IMG/VR virus record: IMGVR_UViG_3300032236_002285
Span: 372,001 to 436,000 of that record
Length of the DNA stretch: 64,000 bases
Reading direction: 5' to 3' (one strand)
Source: a virus
This document shows, one piece after another, positions 56,772 through 63,976 of this stretch. Every line of letters begins with the position of its first letter. The first letter of the stretch is position 1. Under the pieces are notes generated by a model. The model ran no database searches, was not told the origin of the DNA, and saw only the letters and a program-made list of their open reading frames with translations. The translations under genes were made by a program, and so were the position numbers.

Positions 56772-56993
56772 ATGGGAAAAGCAGCAAAAGAACACCGTAA
56801 GAAAGTTCAAGCAAGAAACAATCGCATCAATCAACAAAAGCAAAAAGTGCAAAAGATGCAAAAAGATTTTATCATGAATTTGATTAAGCAAGAGCAAGAA
56901 AAAGGAATGTTTGAGAATAATCCAAGTATTACACCAATGCCGGGATTGAATGGACCAGCAATCGATACAACAATAGAAGGACCTTCTATCTAA
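56772..56993 (+). CDS. Small basic protein
   Basis: This 73-residue protein has a very basic helical N-terminal half (K/R/Q-rich, residues 1-40) and a Pro/Gly-rich end (T-P-M-P-G-L-N-G-P). The pattern suggests nucleic-acid or virion binding. It is a single-gene unit between the large structural gene and a terminator. Confidence 0.6.
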   Translation: MGKAAKEHRKKVQARNNRINQQKQKVQKMQKDFIMNLIKQEQEKGMFENNPSITPMPGLNGPAIDTTIEGPSI

Positions 56994-56999
56994 TACTAT

Positions 57000-57179
57000 T
57001 TAAAATAAAAAAAAGGCTTTGCTTGGTTGAACTAATTTAGTTCTCTCAAACAGAGCCTTATTTATTTTAGCAACAAGATATTTTCTTGCTAGTTCCGTCT
57101 TAGGACAAGATGGCTTTTCCATCTTACACTTAATAAGGTACCAATTTGCTAAAAGAATCGAATCTATGTCTTGTTTCAT
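57000..57179 (-). CDS. Possible tiny gene
   Basis: This 59-residue ORF on the minus strand (MKQDIDSILLANWY...) fills an otherwise empty gap. A phage-type motif (57212-57225, TTTATATATAATC) lies ~33-45 nt upstream. The 3' half overlaps the terminator hairpin of the plus-strand gene, and the last residues (A-F-F-L-F) come from its T-tract complement, which lowers confidence. No domain is seen. Confidence 0.35.
   Translation of the reverse strand: MKQDIDSILLANWYLIKCKMEKPSCPKTELARKYLVAKINKALFERTKLVQPSKAFFLF
57013..57066 (+). terminator. Terminator with a nested hairpin
   Basis: AAGGCTTTG (57013-57021) pairs with CAGAGCCTT (57051-57059), and GAACT/AGTTC nests inside. A T-rich stretch follows. 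It ends the transcript of the small basic gene (stop at 56993). Confidence 0.65.
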
Positions 57180-57237
57180 TTAATATTTAAACTTTTAATG
57201 AGATTATATATAAAAAAATAAAATCAATTTTCTTATT

Positions 57238-58323
57238 TTGAAAAATAAATCTACATACACAACACCTACACTGAATCTTAATGTAAATAAAGATGATGCT
57301 GAATTAAATGACTTTTTATATTGTTGGGAACAATTTGGAACTCGTCCTAATAAAATAGTTATACATAATACATACTCAACAAAGCCATTTAACCAGCTTT
57401 TATCAGAGTTAATAATTGAAAAAAATTATTTTACAGAGATTTTACCAGCAGAAGATGAGTTTGTCATCAATGATAAAATGTTTGTTAAAATAACAGATGA
57501 AGTTTATTGCGCATATGTGGTTGTTGATAGAAAACATGAAAACTCTATTATCAGCGAACTAACATTCTTTTACAAATCAGAAGAAGATTTCAAAACTATT
57601 CAAGAAATTGTAGAAGATCTAAATACTTGCACACTTAATTTTCAAGAAGAAGAATCTAATAATCTAAATACAATTGCGCTAAGCACTACCAGTGGTTTAG
57701 AAATAGAGCCTATTGAAATGTCTGAGCTAGATATTGATAATTTTGATTTGTATTACACAAAGAGTACCGGTAAAGATATTAACAAACTAGTAAAAGAGAT
57801 TAAAAAATCTGATAAAGGTTTAAGTATATTATACGGTGAAAGAGGAACAGGTAAAACATCAGTTATTAACTTCTTAGCATCTAAACTTGATAGAATTGTA
57901 ATATTCATACCAAATAGTATGATTGAACACACTATAAACAATCCAGAGTTTAGAAAATTCTTAAAAAGATATACCAAACCGGTAATTGTAATTGATGATT
58001 GTGAGATGATGTTTCATGAATATTTTAATAAATCAAATATGTTTGTAAATAATCTTTTACAAATGGTAGATGGTTTCTTATCTGATTCAATGGAGGTAAA
58101 TGTAGTTGCTATATTTAATGTTAATAGTGATGATGAAATAGACCATTCTCTTTTAGAGTCAAATAACTTGATAAGAGTTATTGAATTTGATCATTTATCA
58201 TCTGAAGAAGCAACGGATTTATCTGAATTTATAGGATACAAAAAGCAATATAAAAACAAAACAAAGGTTTTAGATATAATAAGGAATAGAAAACCAAAGG
58301 ATGTGAAGGAGTTTGGTTTGTAA
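57238..58323 (+). CDS. AAA+ ATPase with TTG start
   Basis: In this 361-residue protein the only reasonable start that includes the whole open region is TTG at 57238; the first in-frame ATG is ~80 codons later. The N-terminal ~180 residues are an unrecognised domain. The ATPase part has Walker A G-E-R-G-T-G-K-T at about 200-207, Walker B 'VIVIDDCE' near 248 and a sensor-like 'VVAIFNVNSDDEID'. It may be a replication-associated or remodelling ATPase. Neighbouring genes give no clear partner. Confidence 0.72.
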   Translation: MKNKSTYTTPTLNLNVNKDDAELNDFLYCWEQFGTRPNKIVIHNTYSTKPFNQLLSELIIEKNYFTEILPAEDEFVINDKMFVKITDEVYCAYVVVDRKHENSIISELTFFYKSEEDFKTIQEIVEDLNTCTLNFQEEESNNLNTIALSTTSGLEIEPIEMSELDIDNFDLYYTKSTGKDINKLVKEIKKSDKGLSILYGERGTGKTSVINFLASKLDRIVIFIPNSMIEHTINNPEFRKFLKRYTKPVIVIDDCEMMFHEYFNKSNMFVNNLLQMVDGFLSDSMEVNVVAIFNVNSDDEIDHSLLESNNLIRVIEFDHLSSEEATDLSEFIGYKKQYKNKTKVLDIIRNRKPKDVKEFGL

Positions 58324-58326
58324 AAA

Positions 58327-58339
58327 AAATATATATACA
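58327..58339 (+). promoter_or_regulatory. Phage-type promoter variant, short-spacing class
   Basis: AAAATATATATAC directly before the ATG at 58341, just after the AAA+ stop. Confidence 0.4.
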
Positions 58340-58340
58340 C

Positions 58341-58682
58341 ATGATTTCAGAACTAAAAGATGACGAAATATTAGATTTCTTGATGACTTCCGACTTCGAA
58401 GATGATTATTCTCCAACAGAGCTAAAATATCTATTGGTTAAATGGAGATATTTTTACAGACTTCAAAACGGTGCGTTAGAAAGAAGGTCAGTTGATTTAG
58501 AAGGTAAAATAAGAATTTTAGAAGAAAAAGTTAATGCTCAAGAAAGAGAGAAAACAAATCTTCAAATTCAATTAGCTGATAGTCAAAACACCATCGATAG
58601 TATGAAAAACAGAAATCTTACCTTCAAGGAAAGATGGTCTGGAAAAATTATTCTAAAAGAAGATGAAAATACAAGAGTTTAA
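58341..58682 (+). CDS. Small coiled-coil protein
   Basis: This 113-residue protein has an acidic N-terminus followed by a clear coiled coil (residues ~52-95: L-E-G-K-I-R-I-L-E-E-K-V-N). The end overlaps the next gene by 20 bases. It could pair with the adjacent membrane coiled-coil protein. No family is recognised. Confidence 0.6.
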   Translation: MISELKDDEILDFLMTSDFEDDYSPTELKYLLVKWRYFYRLQNGALERRSVDLEGKIRILEEKVNAQEREKTNLQIQLADSQNTIDSMKNRNLTFKERWSGKIILKEDENTRV

Positions 58683-59787
58683 AAAACTAGAAGAGAAAAT
58701 AACGGGTCAAGACTTCAATAGAGGTTATAAAAACATTAATACTTTAATGCTTATACTTTCTATTTTTGGACACTTTGCCTCTATTTTCTTGGCTTATTTT
58801 ATGGTTTCTAAAGTTTTATCAGGTGCTATGACTGATAACCCTGTTGCTGTGTTCATAGCTTCAATCGTAATCCTTTCTGGATTAGAGTTATTAAAAAGAG
58901 ATATCTTTGATAAATTCAGTATTCAATACTTGAAATTCAAATCATTTACAAAAGAAGTTTTACCGCTTTTTATTTTAAGTGTTGCTATTATAAGTATATC
59001 TTTCTACTCATCTATATCAGGTGCTAAAGAGTTTTCATCTAAAGCCGCAGTGATTGAGCAAAACAAAAAAGAAGTGGTTAGTCAGTTTGCTGATAGTTTA
59101 ACTAAAATTTATGATGCTAAAGTATCTGAAATTGATAGTGAAATTAAATCAGATAAAGATAAAATTGATGCTAAAGATAAAGAACAAACAGATCTTGAAG
59201 CTATTCAACCACCTACTCGTTCTCAAAGATCTAGAATTAAAGACTTAAAAGATGAGAAGACTATTTTAAGAAATGAGATTACTAAATTTGAAAGTGATCA
59301 AAATAATATTAAAGCTGAGCTTGCTACTAAGTTAAAAGAACATGAAACTGAAGTAAGTAAAGATGCTGATAGTAAAAAGAAAGATAACAGCTCTAACTCT
59401 TTAGCATTTGTTTTAATATCAACTTTGATTGAATTGGTTATCTTAGCTGGTGTTTATTTCAATGAGTATTATAAATTCAGATCGTATAGAGAATTTAGAA
59501 ATAAAATTGAAAAAGATCCTAACTATCAAAAATGGATGCTTTACGACCAAATGTTACACATTGTTTACACAGAAGATTCTAAAATGAATCAAAAACTACC
59601 AGCTAATAAAGGTATTGCTGATATGTGTAAAGTAAATGATATCATTGTTATGCCTAAAGATATCACAGATTTCTTAAAAGTTATGAACGGTCTTGGTATT
59701 ATTAAAACATCTGGTTCAACTAGGTATATAAATAAGCAAAGAGATTTAGCTTTTGAGATTTTAAGAAGACATTTTAATATTCAATAA
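58663..59787 (+). CDS. Polytopic membrane protein with central coiled coil and C-terminal winged-helix-like part
   Basis: This 374-residue protein has hydrophobic segments at about residues 27-50, 62-78, 102-122 and 245-265. A charged coiled coil (~140-235) lies between the third and fourth segments. The C-terminal ~100 residues ('KGIADMCKVNDIIVMPKDITDFLKVMNGLGIIKT') read like a winged helix. Such a layout could tether DNA or a complex to the membrane. The closest thing to a family is unknown. The Dam gene follows one base later. Confidence 0.62.
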   Translation: MKIQEFKKLEEKITGQDFNRGYKNINTLMLILSIFGHFASIFLAYFMVSKVLSGAMTDNPVAVFIASIVILSGLELLKRDIFDKFSIQYLKFKSFTKEVLPLFILSVAIISISFYSSISGAKEFSSKAAVIEQNKKEVVSQFADSLTKIYDAKVSEIDSEIKSDKDKIDAKDKEQTDLEAIQPPTRSQRSRIKDLKDEKTILRNEITKFESDQNNIKAELATKLKEHETEVSKDADSKKKDNSSNSLAFVLISTLIELVILAGVYFNEYYKFRSYREFRNKIEKDPNYQKWMLYDQMLHIVYTEDSKMNQKLPANKGIADMCKVNDIIVMPKDITDFLKVMNGLGIIKTSGSTRYINKQRDLAFEILRRHFNIQ

Positions 59788-59788
59788 T

Positions 59789-60595
59789 ATGTATATAGAT
59801 TCTGTAATGAATTACACGGGAAGTAAATTCAAGCTACTTGAACAATTACTTCCCGTTTTTGATTATACAAAACCTTACTTTGTAGATGTATTTGCCGGTG
59901 GTGGCTCAATCTACACAAATGTCGTTGATAAGTATCAAAAGGTATTAGTCAATGATGTTATATCTGATTTAGTCGGAATACATCAAAATCTTCTATTAGG
60001 AGACGAAATTATTCAAACAACTAAAGAACTATGCCCGGGTAAAAATAACCCAACCAAGTTCGCCGAATTGAGAAATTCATACAATTTAGAACCAACACCT
60101 GCTAAACTTTGGGCTTTGATGTTATCATCAACTAATAATATGATGAGGTTCAATCAAAAGTTCAAGTATAATCAAACTTATGGTGATAGAGGTTGGAATG
60201 CTAACACTGATAAGAAGGTAGAAACATTTACTAATCATATCAGACAATACAAAGAAAGGATTAAATTCATTTCTAAACCATTTGATCAGATAGAGATATC
60301 TTCAAATAAAATTATGTTTTATTGTGATCCGCCATACAAAAACTCAAATGCTGGTTATAACGCATATTGGAAAAATGAAGATGAGGATAAGTTATATGAA
60401 TATCTAAAAAAAATAGACAACCATGGTTCTTCATTTATGGTATCTGGAGTTTTAAAACATAATAATATTGAATCTGAGTTGTTAAAAAAACTGATATCAG
60501 ATGGATATAAGTATAAAGAGTTAAGATTTGATTATAATAAGGTCTCAAGAGTTGGTAAAAAAGAAACAACGGAGATTATAGTTATGAACTATTAG
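59789..60595 (+). CDS. dam: D12-class DNA adenine N6-methyltransferase (Dam-like)
   Basis: This 268-residue protein has 'MNYTGSKFKLLEQLLPVF' at the N-terminus, the AdoMet motif 'FVDVFAGGGS' near residue 34 and the catalytic 'FYCDPPYKNS' near residue 180. This is close to the T4 Dam/DpnII-like group that methylates GATC, although the target must be tested. It differs clearly from the D12 enzyme at 18208. A possible second in-frame start (MNYTGSK) lies six codons downstream. Confidence 0.88.
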   Translation: MYIDSVMNYTGSKFKLLEQLLPVFDYTKPYFVDVFAGGGSIYTNVVDKYQKVLVNDVISDLVGIHQNLLLGDEIIQTTKELCPGKNNPTKFAELRNSYNLEPTPAKLWALMLSSTNNMMRFNQKFKYNQTYGDRGWNANTDKKVETFTNHIRQYKERIKFISKPFDQIEISSNKIMFYCDPPYKNSNAGYNAYWKNEDEDKLYEYLKKIDNHGSSFMVSGVLKHNNIESELLKKLISDGYKYKELRFDYNKVSRVGKKETTEIIVMNY

Positions 60596-60646
60596 ATATA
60601 TTTAAATATATTGATCCTCCCTATTAAAAATCCAAAGAAAGCGCAC

Positions 60647-60660
60647 TTTTTAATATATAA
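60647..60660 (+). promoter_or_regulatory. Phage-type promoter motif (TTTTTAATATATAA)
   Basis: Plus strand, 23 nt before the histone-like gene at 60684. It is a full match. Confidence 0.58.
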
Positions 60661-60683
60661 ACCATAAAAAATAAAAATAAATT

Positions 60684-60899
60684 ATGGAATACTTAGACAA
60701 ATACGATAAATTGGTTAAGTTACTTACAGAAGATTTTGAGATTGAAGGTAAGAATTTTAATCTAAAAGATGACTTTGAAAAGTTCTTCGTAAAAGGCAAC
60801 AAAACTGCAGGCACTCGTATTAGAAAAGCAATGCAAGAGTTAAAGAAATTATCTCAAGAAGTTAGAAATGATGTTCAAGAGTATAAAACTAAAATCTAA
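60684..60899 (+). CDS. Bacteroidota-type histone H1-like DNA-binding protein
   Basis: This 71-residue protein includes 'KGNKTAGTRIRKAMQELKKL' near residues 36-55, very close to the K-G-N-K-A-A-G-T-R-V-R-K-x-M-Q-x-L pattern of the small histone H1-like proteins that are abundant in Bacteroidota. An acidic/aromatic N-terminal helix precedes it. It probably binds DNA and may compact phage DNA in the cell or the head. It has its own phage-type promoter and a terminator, so it is a single-gene late-type unit. Confidence 0.82.
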   Translation: MEYLDKYDKLVKLLTEDFEIEGKNFNLKDDFEKFFVKGNKTAGTRIRKAMQELKKLSQEVRNDVQEYKTKI

Positions 60900-60911
60900 T
60901 GAAAAGATATT

Positions 60912-60940
60912 AAAACCCATCTCAAAAAGATGGGTTTTGC
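60912..60940 (+). terminator. Rho-independent terminator
   Basis: AAAACCCATCT-caaaa-AGATGGGTTTT is followed by gcTTTTT, after the histone-like gene. Its T-tract runs into the next promoter motif. Confidence 0.8.
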
Positions 60941-60953
60941 TTTTTAATATATA
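60941..60953 (+). promoter_or_regulatory. Phage-type promoter motif (TTTTTAATATATA)
   Basis: Plus strand, 23 nt before the ATG at 60977, abutting the preceding terminator. Confidence 0.55.
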
Positions 60954-60976
60954 ATTATACAAATAAGATTTATAAT

Positions 60977-61561
60977 ATGAAAAAGTTCAGTAACATATCA
61001 AACGTAAAGGTTTCAGAAGAACCTAAAATAGAAGTTAAACAATTAAACGAAGAAGAAATGTTTAAGGTTAAGGTAATGAACCTTATGGAACAACTTCTTT
61101 CTGTAAGAACTTATGGCCCGGTTGATAGATATCTAAGAGCCGGTAACATTAAAGTTGTTGGTAAAGAAATGTTTTTAGAAGCTTTAATGGACTTACTAAA
61201 AGATAAATCTTCAAAAGATGAAAAGAAAATATTAGAATCACTTAAAGCTGAAGTTTCCAACTGGGAAGTGATTGATTCTAAAATTGATGAAGTAAATCAA
61301 AAAATTGCTGAGAATCAAGAAAAGGATAAAATGATTCCTCATAGAAACAAGCTCAAATCTCTTTATAATAACTACGGTCAAGACGAAGAAATGTTTATGA
61401 ACATGGTTCAAGAAGCTTGTAACAAAATTACAAATAGCGAAACAGCTTATTTAAGAGGTTTAACAGCCGAATATATGGCTAATGAAGGTAAATACCCAAA
61501 AGAAGTATTTGCTAAAGTATCTGAATTATTTAAAGAAAAATCTAAACAATTAGGCTCATAA
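60977..61561 (+). CDS. Hypothetical helical protein
   Basis: This 194-residue, almost fully helical and charged protein has an N-terminus (MKKFSNISNVKVSEE) that is a weak leader-like form. It might be a scaffold- or head-type protein given its promoter class, but no family is recognised. A small gene follows 7 nt downstream. Confidence 0.6.
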   Translation: MKKFSNISNVKVSEEPKIEVKQLNEEEMFKVKVMNLMEQLLSVRTYGPVDRYLRAGNIKVVGKEMFLEALMDLLKDKSSKDEKKILESLKAEVSNWEVIDSKIDEVNQKIAENQEKDKMIPHRNKLKSLYNNYGQDEEMFMNMVQEACNKITNSETAYLRGLTAEYMANEGKYPKEVFAKVSELFKEKSKQLGS

Positions 61562-61568
61562 TTAATTA

Positions 61569-61823
61569 ATGACTGATCTAACAGACAATCAACTTGAAAA
61601 GCTTTATGCTATGTCTGAAATCCACTACAAATGGTTCCAGATATATTCTCCTGAGACTAAATATGAAGATGTTTTAAAGCTTAATCATATAAAGATGTTA
61701 AGTATAATGGAAGGTTGTTCTGATTGTTCAGAAGATATGTTAGATTTTATTTTTGATGCTATTATTAGAGATTATAAAGAAATGTTAAATGATTATTCAA
61801 TTGGCTTAGACGATATTATCTAA
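61569..61823 (+). CDS. Small acidic hypothetical protein
   Basis: This 84-residue helical protein contains C-S-D-C near residue 53. It converges with the zinc-finger gene on the minus strand, overlapping by 18 bases. The function is unknown. Confidence 0.55.
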   Translation: MTDLTDNQLEKLYAMSEIHYKWFQIYSPETKYEDVLKLNHIKMLSIMEGCSDCSEDMLDFIFDAIIRDYKEMLNDYSIGLDDII

Positions 61824-62186
61824 GTTCTTTCTTCTGCGATACTTTTGTTTTGACTTTTCCACTTCATCTTCGTTGTTTCCGTACATATAGTTATAATAAT
61901 AAAGAAGTGTTGCGTCTTGTAAGTTTTCTTTAATACAATCATCACAAATAGCAATCACGAATTGATCACCATCATGTGTTGAACCATAACCAGCGTCAAT
62001 GATATGAATTATACCATTATCAATCATTTCATTATTGACATTAACCAAACTACCATCTTCTCTTCTTTCTCTTTTCCAAATAACATCCTCTTCACTTTGA
62101 GGGGGTGAATCTTCAGTTGAGATTTTAGAACCCATTCTTGGTGTATAAGGAATTACATTATTTTTCTTACAACAGATGCAATACAT
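61806..62186 (-). CDS. Zinc-finger-type hypothetical protein
   Basis: This 126-residue protein has C-I-C-C at residues 3-6 and C-D-D-C near residue 84, a possible split zinc site. A strand-rich middle lies between, and the C-terminus is basic (K-Q-K-Y-R-R-R-K). It is last in the minus-strand operon that enters from the right edge. Its start overlaps the upstream stop by one base. Confidence 0.6.
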   Translation of the reverse strand: MYCICCKKNNVIPYTPRMGSKISTEDSPPQSEEDVIWKRERREDGSLVNVNNEMIDNGIIHIIDAGYGSTHDGDQFVIAICDDCIKENLQDATLLYYYNYMYGNNEDEVEKSKQKYRRRKNLDNIV

Positions 62187-62335
62187 TAGTTAAATATCTT
62201 TTTAATTTTTTTCATTCTTTTCTTTTCTCTACTTAATGGTCTGTTATAAGTTATAATAGAAGATATTCTTGTTTCTAAATTAGGTAGAAACCTTATTTTA
62301 GCACCTGGCTTTAACTCAAAGAATTCTTTTTTCAT
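62186..62335 (-). CDS. Tiny protein ending in the KKIKKIFN tail
   Basis: This 49-residue ORF (MKKEFFELKPGAKIRF...) is linked by overlaps of one and four bases to the genes on either side. It ends R-M-K-K-I-K-K-I-F-N, nearly the same as the ends of the next two upstream genes. The nested overlaps and the conserved tail support a real gene. Confidence 0.65.
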   Translation of the reverse strand: MKKEFFELKPGAKIRFLPNLETRISSIITYNRPLSREKKRMKKIKKIFN

Positions 62336-62517
62336 ATATCAAATATGTTTTTAATTTTTTTCATTCTTCTGCTTTGCTTAGAAGGAAACTTCATTGTCAT
62401 AAAAGATGGATAAATAATTCTATCGTAGTTTTTAATACTATCTTGAATTTTACCCTTCTGTTCTTTTCTAAGTGATGCTAGTTCTTCTAACATCTTCTTC
62501 ATTTGTTCTTCGTTCAT
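62332..62517 (-). CDS. Tiny protein ending in the KKIKNIFDI tail
   Basis: This 61-residue protein has a helical N-terminus (MNEEQMKKMLEELASLRKEQ) and the tail R-R-M-K-K-I-K-N-I-F-D-I. It overlaps both neighbours by four bases. The function is unknown; the tail is shared with the ORFs at 62186 and 62514. Confidence 0.62.
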   Translation of the reverse strand: MNEEQMKKMLEELASLRKEQKGKIQDSIKNYDRIIYPSFMTMKFPSKQSRRMKKIKNIFDI

Positions 62518-62657
62518 AGATTAAACAAGTTCTTTATTTTCTCTTTTCTTTTTGTTCGTCTTGATGGTAGAATAGTTACTGAATGTGTTAAAGAGGATAT
62601 ACCACCTTGTAATCCACTTGGTAAAGTAAAAACAAAATCAAAATTCTTTATATTCAT
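62514..62657 (-). CDS. Tiny protein ending in the KIKNLFNL tail
   Basis: This 47-residue ORF (MNIKNFDFVFTLPSGL...) overlaps the nucleotidyltransferase stop by four bases and the next gene's start by four bases. Its end, R-K-E-K-I-K-N-L-F-N-L, matches the tails of the two following genes. The beginning is beta-like and unrelated to theirs. Confidence 0.62.
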   Translation of the reverse strand: MNIKNFDFVFTLPSGLQGGISSLTHSVTILPSRRTKRKEKIKNLFNL

Positions 62658-63496
62658 TTCTCTGCTACTTTTCTAAAGTCAGTTAAGATAGTGTTTCTTA
62701 GTTCTCTGAACTCTTCATCTAATTCCTCCCAAGTCCATCTTTTTCTTTTAATCTTATCCCAAATAAAGTTAGCACAAGAAAAATCTGTAATACGACCTGA
62801 CGTTGCTATTTGAGTAGCAAACATAGGAATTCTCAATGAGTGAAAAAGAGATTTAACTCCGGTGTGGTATTCGTCAGTTAGTTCTAATTTCTTTTTGCAC
62901 TTGACCCAGCTATTAGAACTTATATGAGAAGTTGCGTGTCTGAGTTTAGCTAAGTTGATTTTGAAATTATCAAACTTGATAGTTTCTTTTAACTTAGCCC
63001 AATCTGGTGCCCAAATACATTCTAGATTGTTTATACGATGCCATTCTAAATCAGCTTTGAACTTATCAGGAGTGTAAACGTGAATGTTGAATAAACCATT
63101 ACGAATCTCAGTTGATTCAACAGAGTTGTTAGCGATCATAATAATATCCCAATCAGAATCAGAGGTAGCTGTTCCGTATACCTGAGACCCGAAGATGTAC
63201 ACGTTAAAGACCCGACTTGGGTGTATCTTTGATGCTTTAATTATTGTTTCTAATGTTGGTATCATTATCTTATCTATTTTAATATTTCTTACTGCTGATG
63301 GATCTAAACTCTCTAAAATCCCCTCAATACAATCTTGACAAAGAATTGAAACTCCACCATCTAATGTGTGTATAGAAGCACACTTCACAACGTGAGAGTC
63401 ACAACCATCACATATCTTATTATCATCAACAAACATTAGAGATGCTTTAAGTACTTGTGGTCTTTCTGGAAACTTAGATAAGTGTATTTTTCTCAT
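62654..63496 (-). CDS. Nucleotidyltransferase-domain protein with a zinc ribbon
   Basis: This 280-residue protein has a zinc ribbon near the N-terminus (C-D-G-C at ~30-33, C-Q-D-C at ~53-56). A minimal nucleotidyltransferase core follows: 'IFGSQVYGTATSDSDWDIIMI' in short form, i.e. G-S-x-x-Y-G-x-x-x-x-x-S-D-x-D near residues 101-117. The C-terminal half is helical. Proteins of this type transfer nucleotides to proteins, RNA or small molecules (MNT/kanamycin NTase-like). The target is unknown. Confidence 0.72.
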   Translation of the reverse strand: MRKIHLSKFPERPQVLKASLMFVDDNKICDGCDSHVVKCASIHTLDGGVSILCQDCIEGILESLDPSAVRNIKIDKIMIPTLETIIKASKIHPSRVFNVYIFGSQVYGTATSDSDWDIIMIANNSVESTEIRNGLFNIHVYTPDKFKADLEWHRINNLECIWAPDWAKLKETIKFDNFKINLAKLRHATSHISSNSWVKCKKKLELTDEYHTGVKSLFHSLRIPMFATQIATSGRITDFSCANFIWDKIKRKRWTWEELDEEFRELRNTILTDFRKVAEK

Positions 63497-63714
63497 ATTC
63501 CTAATTCTTTTAACTTGTCGTCTCTTAATTTACTAAGCAATTCATACTTACTACGAATGAATCTTGTTTCACCAATACAATTACCATTATCATCTTCTAA
63601 ATCAAGACCTCTAATGTCATCATCACCTGTAATAGTGAACTGATGTCCTTTCTTATATACTTTACCGTTAAATTCAAAGTCCTCTAAAAAAACTACTCTG
63701 TCTCCAATTCTCAT
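63493..63714 (-). CDS. Small SH3-like protein with the C-terminal tail motif
   Basis: This 73-residue protein has 'MRIGDRVVFLEDFEFNGKVYKKG', a KOW/SH3-like start similar to 37539. The C-terminus L-R-D-D-K-L-K-E-L-G-I belongs to the '-LGI' form of the shared tail. It is coupled to both neighbours by four-base overlaps. Confidence 0.65.
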   Translation of the reverse strand: MRIGDRVVFLEDFEFNGKVYKKGHQFTITGDDDIRGLDLEDDNGNCIGETRFIRSKYELLSKLRDDKLKELGI

Positions 63715-63953
63715 TTTAATATTTTATTTATTTGTTGTTCTCTAAATTCTTCTAACGTCATAAAATGTTTAGCATCCATCTTCCTAAACTTACCATCATC
63801 ACACTTGATAACATATGATGGTGCTACAGGTTTTAATGTAACTGGATCATAAATAACAGGAGTCAATTCACACTCATAAAAGCTACCTGGCTTTACATAG
63901 TAAGCCATTTCATCAACTGGTGATATAGTATCTTTAAGATAGAGTGTAGCCAT
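63711..63953 (-). CDS. Small protein, paralogue of the 36254 gene, with the C-terminal tail motif
   Basis: In this 80-residue protein 'YVIKCDDGKFRKMDAKHFMTL' aligns with 'YLIKCDNKELKHIDANRFREL' in the gene at 36254, so the two are paralogues 27 kb apart. The tail is F-R-E-Q-Q-I-N-K-I-L-K. A host-type -7 box lies just upstream. The function is unknown. Confidence 0.65.
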   Translation of the reverse strand: MATLYLKDTISPVDEMAYYVKPGSFYECELTPVIYDPVTLKPVAPSYVIKCDDGKFRKMDAKHFMTLEEFREQQINKILK

Positions 63954-63957
63954 TTTA

Positions 63958-63965
63958 CAAAGATA
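63958..63965 (-). promoter_or_regulatory. Host-type -7 box (TATCTTTG)
   Basis: TATCTTTG on the minus strand ends 4 nt before the ATG at 63953. No clear TTTG box lies at the expected distance, so it is only a candidate. Confidence 0.35.
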
Positions 63966-63976
63966 GTTATTTTTAT

